Assembly: GCA_031263665.1 (NCBI GenBank)
Contig: JAISFJ010000158.1
Coordinates: 1-7,520 of the forward strand
Direction: 5' to 3'
DNA length: 7,520 bases
DNA from: Coriobacteriales bacterium
GTDB taxonomy: Bacteria > Actinomycetota > Coriobacteriia > Coriobacteriales > UBA8131
Below the pieces are notes generated by a model. The model was not told the origin of the DNA, did no database searches, and saw nothing but the letters and a program-made list of their open reading frames with translations. The translations under genes and the position numbers were made by a program. How positions within the stretch are numbered: the first letter of the stretch is position 1; each line of letters opens with the position of its first letter. This document shows positions 1 through 7,520 of the stretch, one piece after another.

Positions 1-61
<61 letters not shown>

Positions 62-445
62 TGAGATGCCGGCGACGGTGAGGTCAACAAGTGGCGCGTC
101 GCTCCAGAGAGACTCAAGGCGATAAAACTCGCGAAGCTCGGGCTGAAAGACGTGTACCACAAAATCGCCGTAATCGAGCAAAACCCAGGTCTGCTCGTCT
201 AAACCCTCGCGCCCAATGGGCCGTACCTGCGCCTCTTTACGCAAGGCTTCCTCGACCGCATCGGTGATGGCCTCCACCTGACGCCTGTTCGCGCCCGTCG
301 CGATGACAAAGTAGTCCGTAATTGGCAGCACCTTGCGCACTTCCTGTACCACGATGTCGGTCGCTTTCTTGTCATCGGCCGCGCGCGCGGCGATAAGCGC
401 CTGCTGCCTTGAATCCTTTGTGATTGTTACGACTGGCTCGGTCAC
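62..445 (-). CDS. rsfS: Ribosomal silencing factor RsfS (Iojap/YbeB family), 3' end missing
   Basis: RsfS binds uL14 on the free 50S subunit and blocks joining with 30S, lowering translation when nutrients are scarce. The visible 128 residues match the family: the DYFVIATG core strand near residues 44-51, RRQVEAITDAVEE helix at 54-66, PIGREG at 76-81, and the diagnostic W-V-L-L-D-Y-G-D-F-V-V-H-V-F segment at 87-100, followed by FYRLESLW at 107-114. The family is usually 105-135 residues, so only the last few residues are likely lost. The start is GTG at 445. The ATG two bases upstream (447) is directly followed by TGA and cannot be used. The frame is open into the C run and no stop is seen. 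It begins 12 nt after the yqeK stop, so it is probably co-transcribed. Confidence 0.95.
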
Positions 446-455
446 ATAAACTCCT
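446..455 (-). promoter_or_regulatory. rsfS ribosome binding site with AUG-UGA start-stop
   Basis: On the minus strand AGGAG (455-451) is followed by TTTAT and then GTG at 445, a 5-nt spacing. An ATG at 447 overlaps the GTG but its second codon is TGA. The Shine-Dalgarno spacing to that ATG would be only 3 nt. The site therefore fixes GTG as the productive start, and initiation at the ATG would be abortive. Confidence 0.75.
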
Positions 456-457
456 GT

Positions 458-997
458 TCAGATTTTGTTGCGTTCCCGCGCAATATAGGTGTTCCATACT
501 TCCAGCGAAGCGGGATGAATGAGACGATGACGATGTATGAGGTGCGCCATGGTCATCTCAAAAGACTTGAGAAACAGCACCTCAAGGGGCACCTTTCCAA
601 CTATTGTCCTGAGCGGCGTAAGATTACCCTGGGAGCGCAGAGGCTCTATCATGTCAGCGATGTAGATAATCATATCCAAATCCGTCATATCCGCAGCGGC
701 CGAAGTGTGGCGGGTGATTGCCTGGATTATCTCATCATCAAGCTCGGGAAACTCCCTTTTAACCGCGGCGGCGCCCGTTTGCGCGTGGAGCAGAGCGGGG
801 AGGTCCTCAAGGTGCGGAAGCATCTCTATATTAAACTCCTTCGCGCGCTCAAACAGCTGTTCGTCGCTGAGATTTTTGTCCCAGTCGTGCAGCAGACCGG
901 CGATGCGCGCGCTGTTGACGTCCGCGCCATACTGTTCAGCCATCGACGCCGCCGTATCGGCCACGCCAATAGAATGTAGCAAGCGATACTCGTTCAA
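458..997 (-). CDS. yqeK: YqeK-family HD-domain Ap4A hydrolase (symmetrical), start unresolved
   Basis: YqeK enzymes split diadenosine tetraphosphate (Ap4A) into two ADP using a metal centre held by an HD domain. From the TTG at 997 there are 179 residues. The metal ligands are all present: His8 (RLLHSIGV), His37-Asp38 (LLHDWDK), His71 (LLHAQTGA), His97 (TRHTSA) and Asp115 (YIADMIEP), so the enzyme looks active. The start is the problem. Homologues have about 16 residues before the first His motif, and here the frame continues upstream with a plausible helix (YEQARPLLEKRLNEYR) back to the in-frame nadD stop at 1061. There is no ATG, GTG or TTG in that stretch, and 997 has no Shine-Dalgarno. 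A GTG at 1064 overlaps the nadD stop as GTGA, the junction style used twice elsewhere here, but it is one base out of frame. TTG 997 is given as the minimal open frame. Family assignment is secure and the 5' end is not. Confidence 0.9.
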   Translation of the reverse strand: MNEYRLLHSIGVADTAASMAEQYGADVNSARIAGLLHDWDKNLSDEQLFERAKEFNIEMLPHLEDLPALLHAQTGAAAVKREFPELDDEIIQAITRHTSAAADMTDLDMIIYIADMIEPLRSQGNLTPLRTIVGKVPLEVLFLKSFEMTMAHLIHRHRLIHPASLEVWNTYIARERNKI

Positions 998-1060
998 CCG
1001 TTTTTCGAGCAGAGGCCGAGCCTGCTCATATATCTCGTCGTAAGTGCCCGTTGTGCGTCC

Positions 1061-1729
1061 TCACCCCTGATAAAGCCTCTGTTCCCTGATGTATGAATAC
1101 GTCGCATCAGGCACGAGGTACCGTATGCTGCGCCCTTGCCTCACCCACGCGCGCAATTCACGCGATGAGACATCGATAGGGCAGGAATCGATGCTCTCAA
1201 TATGAAAGTGACTTACATTATGCAACAAAGAGCGCTCAATGTCGCCGGGAATCGCACGTTTTGCGCTCAATACCGTCGCCAACGTCGCTATTTCTTCCGC
1301 GTTTTTCCATGTAGCGATGTCGGCGGCCGCGTCATCTCCCGTGATAAAAAAAAGGCTGGCCCTGTCGCCATAGCGCTCCTTGATGAGGTGGAGGGTGTCG
1401 ATGGTGTACGTTACGCCGCAACGCTCGATTTCGAGACGGCTGACGTCAAAATGCTCGTTGTCCGCAGTGGCGGCCACAAGCATGGCATGACGGTCCTCGG
1501 CGGCGGAAAATCCCTCCGCGAGCTTTCTGGCGGGACGGCCCGTCGGGATAAAAAGAACCCCGTCGAGAGCATAGTGTTCCCGCGCACGCTCGGCGATATG
1601 CAAATGCCCGATATGCACAGGGTCGAAGGTGCCCCCAAAAAGCCCCAGGCGAAATGGGCGGTCAGTTTCGTATTCGGCGTTATCTATCAACGTGTCAAAA
1701 CGTGGAGAAATGACTTGCTCAAAACTCAC
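1061..1729 (-). CDS. nadD: Nicotinate-nucleotide adenylyltransferase NadD
   Basis: NadD transfers AMP from ATP to nicotinic acid mononucleotide, giving deamido-NAD, the penultimate step of NAD synthesis in the cytoplasm. The 222-residue product has the nucleotidyltransferase signature GGTFDPVHIGHL at 32-43 with the HxGH motif, FIPTGRPARK at 60-69, FFITGDDAAADIATW at 127-141, and the C-terminal phosphate-binding VSSRELR at 187-193 (the ISSTxIR equivalent). The start is GTG at 1729, which overlaps the proA stop as GTGA and suggests translational coupling. This gives about 27 residues before the family core, somewhat longer than usual. A TTG at codon 14 is an alternative start with no better ribosome site. 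The TGA stop at 1061-1063 is followed in the same frame by the presumed yqeK 5' region. Confidence 0.95.
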   Translation of the reverse strand: MSFEQVISPRFDTLIDNAEYETDRPFRLGLFGGTFDPVHIGHLHIAERAREHYALDGVLFIPTGRPARKLAEGFSAAEDRHAMLVAATADNEHFDVSRLEIERCGVTYTIDTLHLIKERYGDRASLFFITGDDAAADIATWKNAEEIATLATVLSAKRAIPGDIERSLLHNVSHFHIESIDSCPIDVSSRELRAWVRQGRSIRYLVPDATYSYIREQRLYQG

Positions 1730-3000
1730 CGTATCTGCCCATCTCCCTCTAAAATGAACTTCGTGGAGGTCAGTGCGGTAAGCCCCATCGGACCGCGCGC
1801 GTGAAGTTTTTGGGTTGAGATGCCAATCTCGGCGCCAAGGCCAAACTCGGCGCCATCCGTAAAGCGCGTCGATGCGTTTGCGTAGACCGCCGCCGAATCG
1901 ACTTCCGCCAAAAAACGGGACACCGCTTCGTAGTCCTGGCTCAAAATCGACTCGGAGTGATGAGTGCTGTAGGTATTGATGTGGGCGATGGCCTCGTCAA
2001 GACCACTCACGCATTTGAGTGAGACCTCGAGTTTGAGATACTCGGTGCCCCAGTCTTCTTCCGTCGCCGCTACCACCTTGTCCTCCAGTTTTCCCGCGCC
2101 TTCTGAGCCCTGCGCCAAAGCCAAGGCGGTCGCGTCGGCGTGGATGAGCACTCCGGCGGCCGTAAGCGCCTCTACCAGCGGCGGAACAAAGCGCTCGGCG
2201 GCCACCTCGTCAACGAGGATGGATTCGATGGCGTTACACACACCGGGACGCTGGGTCTTGGCGTTTATCGCTATGGGCACCACGATGGCAGCATCGGCAG
2301 CCTCGTGAACATAGAGGTGACAGTTTCCCTCGCCCGTCTCGATGACCGGCACCTTCGCGCCCTCAACCGTCGCGCGAATGAGCGAGGCCGAGCCCCGGGG
2401 GATGAGCACGTCGATGAGACCATGCAGGCTCATAAGTTCATTGGTGGCCGCGCGCTCGGTGGTCTCGATGGACTGAAGCCAAAACTCCGGAAGCCCCGCC
2501 GCGCGTCCCGCTTCATACAGCACCGCAGTCATCGAGAGATTGGAGCGCACCGCCAGAGAGCCGCCGCGCAGGATGCAGGCATTTCCCGTCTTAAGCGTGA
2601 GCCCGGCAGCGTCGGCCGTCACGTTGGGACGCGCCTCATAAATCATGGCGACAACCCCCAAAGGCACACAAACGCGCAGCAGCTTGATTCCGTTGTAGAG
2701 GGTTCGCCCTTCGGTGACGGTGCCCAGAGGGTCGTTTTGCCCCGCGAGCGTCCGCAGAGCCTCCGCAATGTCTGAGACACGGGCCTCGGTGAGCAAAAGG
2801 CGGTCTACGAGCGGTTCTTCGGTGCCCTTCTCGCGCGCTGCTCGCACGTCGAGCGCGTTTTCCGCAAGCAGATACTCTACGCGGCTCTCAAGAGCGTCGG
2901 CCATGGCCTCGAGAGCTTCGTTGCGCACCGCAGCACTGGTTTTTGCCAACTTTTGGGCAGCGATTCGTGCCTGTTGCGCCTTTTTAAGAACCTCACCCAT
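1726..3000 (-). CDS. proA: Glutamate-5-semialdehyde dehydrogenase (gamma-glutamyl phosphate reductase) ProA
   Basis: ProA reduces gamma-glutamyl phosphate with NADPH to glutamate-5-semialdehyde, which cyclises to the proline precursor P5C. The 424-residue length is typical. The aldehyde-dehydrogenase fold is visible as VPLGVVAMIYEARPNVT at 112-128, the cofactor-side segment LKTGNACILRGGSLA at 136-150, LIPRGSASLI at 199-208, VIETGEGNCHLY at 219-230, and the catalytic loop RPGVCNAIESILV at 251-263 with nucleophile Cys255. The C-terminal FGLGAEIGISTQKLHARGP at 386-404 is characteristic. The ATG at 3000 has a strong AAGGAGG six bases upstream. It lies 43 nt after proB, and its stop overlaps the nadD start. 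ProA works with the adjacent ProB, whose product is unstable and probably passed on directly. Confidence 0.97.
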   Translation of the reverse strand: MGEVLKKAQQARIAAQKLAKTSAAVRNEALEAMADALESRVEYLLAENALDVRAAREKGTEEPLVDRLLLTEARVSDIAEALRTLAGQNDPLGTVTEGRTLYNGIKLLRVCVPLGVVAMIYEARPNVTADAAGLTLKTGNACILRGGSLAVRSNLSMTAVLYEAGRAAGLPEFWLQSIETTERAATNELMSLHGLIDVLIPRGSASLIRATVEGAKVPVIETGEGNCHLYVHEAADAAIVVPIAINAKTQRPGVCNAIESILVDEVAAERFVPPLVEALTAAGVLIHADATALALAQGSEGAGKLEDKVVAATEEDWGTEYLKLEVSLKCVSGLDEAIAHINTYSTHHSESILSQDYEAVSRFLAEVDSAAVYANASTRFTDGAEFGLGAEIGISTQKLHARGPMGLTALTSTKFILEGDGQIR

Positions 3001-3043
3001 AGTGTTCCTCCTTCAAAACGAAAACGGGCCTCACCCAGTATAA
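3001..3043 (-). promoter_or_regulatory. proB-proA gap with strong proA ribosome binding site
   Basis: The only clear signal is AAGGAGG at 3013-3007 on the minus strand, with a 6-nt spacer to the proA ATG at 3000. A TATACT hexamer lies at 3042-3037 but no acceptable -35 accompanies it. I see no terminator, so proA is most likely transcribed with proB. Confidence 0.7.
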
Positions 3044-5685
<2,642 letters not shown>

Positions 5686-5714
5686 TCTGGAGCAATACTA
5701 CGATAAAAGGCCCA

Positions 5715-5969
5715 TCAGACCCGTTCCGGCCGGACATGCACTTTCCGCTTATCGCCCTTGGTGAACTCAAGGTAGCCTTCTTTGAGCGCAAAGAGTGTAT
5801 CGTCACTACCGCGCCCAACGTTTTCGCCGGGGTGGATATGCGTCCCCCGCTGGCGGATGATGATGTTGCCCGGCCCTACGAGTTCGCCGGCAAACTTCTT
5901 AACACCCAGGCGCTTTGCCTTGGAATCGCGTCCGTTTCTCGAAGAGCCGAGACCTTTCTTATGTGCCAT
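5715..5969 (-). CDS. rpmA: 50S ribosomal protein bL27
   Basis: bL27 sits near the peptidyl transferase centre, and its flexible N-terminus reaches the tRNA acceptor ends. The 84 residues are full length: [20 protein letters not shown] at 1-20, [24 protein letters not shown] at about 31-54 in two conserved blocks, and [10 protein letters not shown] at 56-65. The protein begins MAHKKG with no Firmicutes-type cleavable leader, which argues against a Firmicutes source. AGGGAG at 5983-5978 stands 8 nt before the ATG at 5969. The gene follows rplU by 42 nt and is followed directly by a strong terminator, so rplU-rpmA forms the highly expressed head of the operon. Confidence 0.98.
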   Translation of the reverse strand: MAHKKGLGSSRNGRDSKAKRLGVKKFAGELVGPGNIIIRQRGTHIHPGENVGRGSDDTLFALKEGYLEFTKGDKRKVHVRPERV

Positions 5970-6002
5970 TTTTCCTGCTCCCTACCTGTTTTAATCGTCA
6001 CA

Positions 6003-6025
6003 CAAAGGCTGCTATTCAGCCTTTG
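6003..6025 (-). terminator. Hairpin spanning the rplU stop codon (attenuator or processing site)
   Basis: CAAAGGCTG at 6003-6011 and its exact complement CAGCCTTTG at 6017-6025 form a perfect 9-bp stem with a 5-nt loop. On the minus strand the rplU TAG stop (6014-6012) lies in the loop. Only a weak T stretch follows (TTTGTGTG), so this is at best a leaky terminator. A role as an RNase barrier or mRNA end for rplU is equally possible. Confidence 0.5.
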
Positions 6026-7031
6026 AGTCCTTGCTCTCGTCTTTGCTCTCCTTTTTGGGAGCCGTTTTCTTTGCTGTAGTTTTTTTCTCAGCCGTGTTTG
6101 CGGCGGTCGCCTTTTTGGTGGCGGGCTTTTTGGTGGATGCCGCTTTTTTGGCGGCGGGCTTTTCTTCCGTCGTTGCCTTCTTGGCGGTGGATTTCTTGGT
6201 AGATGCTGACTCCTTGGGAGAAGCCGCCTTCTTGGCAGGAGTCGCCTTTTTGGTGGATGCCGTCTTTTTGGCGGCAGCGGCAGTTTTGGTAGCAGCGGCA
6301 GTTTTGGCGGCAGCGGTCTTGGTAGCGGTCTTGGCCGCAGGTTTTTCTTCCGCTGCTTGTGCCGATGCGTCTTTTTTGGCCGTAGCCGCAGACTTCTTCG
6401 CGGTGGTGGTTGTGGATTTCTTCGCGGTGGCAGTGGATTTCGCCTTAGTGGTGGCAGCCGTGGCTTTCTTCTCGGCGGCAGGTTTCTTCTCGGCCGTGGC
6501 TTTCTTCTCGATAGCGGGCTTCTTCTCAACAGCCTCTTTTGCCTCAGCAACCTCAACGGTTGCCGTTGCCTCTGCCGATGTCGTTGCCTCTGCCGATGTC
6601 GTTGCCTTCGCGTCCTCTTTCGCCGCGTCCTCTTTCGCCGCGTCCGCGTCCTTGGCCTTGGCCGCCTTCTTCTCTACGGCCTCCGCCTTCTTCTCAACAG
6701 CCTTTTTCTTGGGCGCGATTCCCGTAGGACTGATGTCTTGCACCAACAGGCGCGTGTAGTCCTGCCGATGGCCGCGCAGCCGTTTGTAGTTCTTACGCTT
6801 CTTAAACTTAAAGACGATTTCCTTGTCGCCCTTAAAGTGCTCAATGACCTCAGCAAACACCTTGGCTTTACCGAGCGCGTCGCCCTCAACAGTCACTTTC
6901 GACCCATCCGCCAGAAAAATCACATCCAGCTCAACGGTGCCGCCCGGCTCGACATCGAGTTTCTCAACCTCAAATATATCGCCTTGTGCGACCTTATATT
7001 GTTTCCCGCCAGTCTTAACGATTGCGTACAT
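6012..7031 (-). CDS. rplU: 50S ribosomal protein bL21 with a long Lys/Ala-rich H1-like C-terminal tail
   Basis: bL21 binds 23S rRNA in the early-assembling 50S subunit. Residues 1-104 are a normal complete bL21: MYAIVKTGGKQYKV at 1-14, the acidic beta-rich centre, and the RNA-binding FKFKKRKNYKRLRGHRQ at 74-90 ending DISPTGI at 99-105. Family members usually end here. This ORF continues in frame to residue 339 with low-complexity sequence made mostly of Lys, Ala, Thr, Glu and Ser. Its first part mixes acidic and basic residues (VEKKAEAVEKKA, DAAKEDAAKEDA). The middle is strongly basic (AEKKPAAEKKATA, TASTKKATPAKKAASPKE), and the end is charged and mixed (ESKDESKDSKAE). This resembles histone H1-type tails of actinobacterial nucleoid proteins. 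No catalytic domain is visible in it. ATG 7031 is chosen because it gives the conserved MYAIV start; GAAGGG at 7045-7040 lies 8 nt upstream. The reading frame is unbroken, so the tail is unlikely to be an assembly error, although repeats could change its exact length. Confidence 0.95.
   Translation of the reverse strand: MYAIVKTGGKQYKVAQGDIFEVEKLDVEPGGTVELDVIFLADGSKVTVEGDALGKAKVFAEVIEHFKGDKEIVFKFKKRKNYKRLRGHRQDYTRLLVQDISPTGIAPKKKAVEKKAEAVEKKAAKAKDADAAKEDAAKEDAKATTSAEATTSAEATATVEVAEAKEAVEKKPAIEKKATAEKKPAAEKKATAATTKAKSTATAKKSTTTTAKKSAATAKKDASAQAAEEKPAAKTATKTAAAKTAAATKTAAAAKKTASTKKATPAKKAASPKESASTKKSTAKKATTEEKPAAKKAASTKKPATKKATAANTAEKKTTAKKTAPKKESKDESKDSKAE
6126..6275 (-). repeat. Dispersed 30-bp direct repeat in the rplU tail
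   Basis: Positions 6126-6155 and 6246-6275 match at 28 of 30 bases, offset by exactly 120 bp, which keeps the reading frame. Both copies encode AAKK[AT]-type tail segments. This suggests that the tail grew by in-frame duplication. Confidence 0.7.
6571..6639 (-). repeat. Tandem in-frame 18-bp and 15-bp repeats in the rplU tail
   Basis: An 18-bp unit is perfectly duplicated at 6571-6588 and 6589-6606 and encodes a doubled ATTSAE. Next to it a 15-bp unit is perfectly duplicated at 6610-6624 and 6625-6639, with a partial third copy after it, and encodes DAAKE repeats. Both unit lengths are multiples of three, so copy-number change would alter tail length without shifting frame. Confidence 0.9.
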
Positions 7032-7077
7032 TGTCTGTACCCTTCGGTTCCGTTTCCATAAAATTGCGCAAGTGAAT

Positions 7078-7106
7078 ACTCTACCAGTGACCCGCCCTCT
7101 CGTCAA
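7078..7106 (-). promoter_or_regulatory. Sigma70-type promoter for rplU and the operon
   Basis: On the minus strand TTGACG (7106-7101) is followed by a 17-nt spacer and TAGAGT (7083-7078). The -10 is preceded by TGG, a TGn extended -10 element. An A/T-rich stretch lies just upstream of the -35 around 7111-7138 and could act as an UP element. The predicted transcript starts near 7071, giving a leader of about 40 nt before the rplU ATG, too short for an elaborate leader. Downstream genes on the same strand fit this as the operon promoter. The start site is inferred. Confidence 0.7.
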
Positions 7107-7285
7107 CGCGAATAATGTTTCGACCAGATTTTATTTTGACGCGATACGCACGTCGCGTCGCGTACCCCCCCCCTTCGCAACCGATGGGTATTAGCCGCGT
7201 TTGCCAGTTGTGTGTCGCACGCCGTATGCTTGTCTCAAAGGTGAGCGCAAGGCGTGCTCTCTATGTTTGCGAAGTTGGGCAAAAG
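7107..7285. other. Intergenic region without recognisable gene
   Basis: I find no credible coding region, tRNA or known RNA here. It includes the A/T-rich patch behind the rplU promoter, a run of nine C at 7165-7173, a CG-rich repetitive stretch around 7141-7161, and the stem-loop described separately. The upstream gene lies outside the window. Confidence 0.6.
7217..7257. other. Imperfect nested stem-loop
   Basis: Three stacked helices are complementary: GCACGC (7217-7222) with GCGTGC (7252-7257), CTTG (7229-7232) with CAAG (7248-7251), and CTCA (7234-7237) with TGAG (7242-7245), closed by a 4-nt loop and interrupted by a 6-nt bulge. Neither side carries a convincing T tract, so it is not a classical intrinsic terminator. 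It might be the 3' end of an unseen upstream transcript or a small extragenic palindrome. Confidence 0.5.
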
Positions 7286-7520
7286 AGAAAGGGCGCCCAA
7301 TTCGCTGGATTCCCGCTGCGCGCGTGCAGAGGTTATCTCAGGTACAACCGAACTCAGCGCTTGCGAGAATGACATAATGATATATTTTTGCAGGTTAAAG
7401 CATTATTGGAGGCGAGAGACATTCCCAATTTTGTCATTCTCGCAAGCGCTGAGTTTGGTTGTGAGCAAAGTAAACCTCACACGCGCGCAGCGGGAATCCA
7501 GCGAATTGGGCGCCCTTTCT
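7286..7520. repeat. Large imperfect inverted repeat, REP/MITE-like, reaching the window edge
   Basis: Left arm 7286-7374 and right arm 7432-7520 are each 89 bp and flank a 57-bp A/T-rich centre. The outer 41 bp (7286-7326 against 7480-7520) are perfectly complementary. The inner 31 bp (7344-7374 against 7432-7462) differ at one position. The 17 bp between them have diverged but both arms keep a small GAG...CTC hairpin. Each arm also has its own inverted ends: ATTCTCGC (7436-7443) pairs with GCGGGAAT (7490-7497), like the widespread GTCATTC...GGAATCC palindromes. No transposase is encoded. It could be a MITE, a REPIN-like doublet, or a repeat at which assembly stopped. Target-site duplications cannot be checked because the right end is cut. 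Confidence 0.8.

Noticed and set aside
1202..1804. Plus-strand frame of 200 codons opposite nadD, and similar ones opposite yqeK (515-979) and proA (2140-2775)
   Set aside because: They show no family features, and the opposite strand holds clear conserved genes.
5876..6556. Arg/Pro/Lys-rich minus-strand frame overlapping rplU and rpmA
   Set aside because: It is a shifted reading of the same low-complexity repeats and runs through rpmA and its ribosome binding site.
6031..6759. 242-codon plus-strand frame rich in Phe, Ala and Val that looks like a membrane protein
   Set aside because: It is the complement of Lys/Ala codons in the rplU tail (AAG to CTT-type reading), so its hydrophobic composition is a by-product of the tail's codon repeats.
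7015..7059. 14-codon upstream frame overlapping the rplU start
   Set aside because: The ATG at 7059 has no Shine-Dalgarno and the peptide has no feature suggesting a regulatory leader.
7165..7173. Run of nine C as a phase-variable tract
   Set aside because: It lies outside any gene and about 60 bp upstream of the -35, so a slippage effect on expression is not supported.
7115..7372. 85-codon plus-strand frame upstream of rplU
   Set aside because: It runs through the promoter-proximal region into the inverted repeat, has no ribosome binding site and no recognisable protein character.
7286..7520. Amplification chimera as the cause of the inverted repeat
   Set aside because: Chimeric inverted copies should be identical, but the 17-bp middle segment has diverged and an inner base differs, which favours a natural element.

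Overview
The window is about 7.5 kb of roughly 57-58% GC bacterial chromosome. It carries one co-directional gene train on the minus strand, running from right to left: rplU (bL21), rpmA (bL27), obg, proB, proA, nadD, yqeK and rsfS (cut by the left edge). The gene order, an Obg with a C-terminal OCT domain, a bL27 without the cleavable Firmicutes-type N-terminal extension, and YqeK all point to an anaerobic actinobacterium of Coriobacteriia type. That taxonomic call is inference; the gene identities are much firmer.

Layout from the promoter end. Positions 7286-7520 hold a large imperfect inverted repeat that stops exactly at the right window edge. Positions 7107-7285 contain no recognisable gene but have one nested stem-loop. 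A good sigma70-type promoter at 7078-7106 faces rplU. The bL21 gene is unusual: after a normal core of about 104 residues it continues for about 235 residues of Lys/Ala/Thr-rich low-complexity sequence resembling histone H1. A 9-bp hairpin spans its stop codon. rpmA follows, then a strong intrinsic terminator (5644-5685), then obg. From obg onward the genes are tightly packed: obg/proB and proA/nadD overlap by GTGA, and rsfS begins 12 nt after yqeK. The yqeK start is not resolvable in the sequence as given, and a one-base frameshift is a real possibility. The left edge is a 61-base near-pure C run that looks like a sequencing artefact capping a contig.

How the genes fit together. bL21, bL27, Obg (late 50S assembly GTPase) and RsfS (50S silencing factor binding uL14) are ribosome genes. 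ProB and ProA make glutamate-5-semialdehyde for proline. NadD makes nicotinate adenine dinucleotide for NAD. YqeK hydrolyses Ap4A. This links ribosome production with proline, NAD and dinucleotide metabolism. The combination is a known conserved neighbourhood and not a new system.

The parts that deserve a second look are the bL21 tail, the paired REP-like palindrome at the right end, and the yqeK start.
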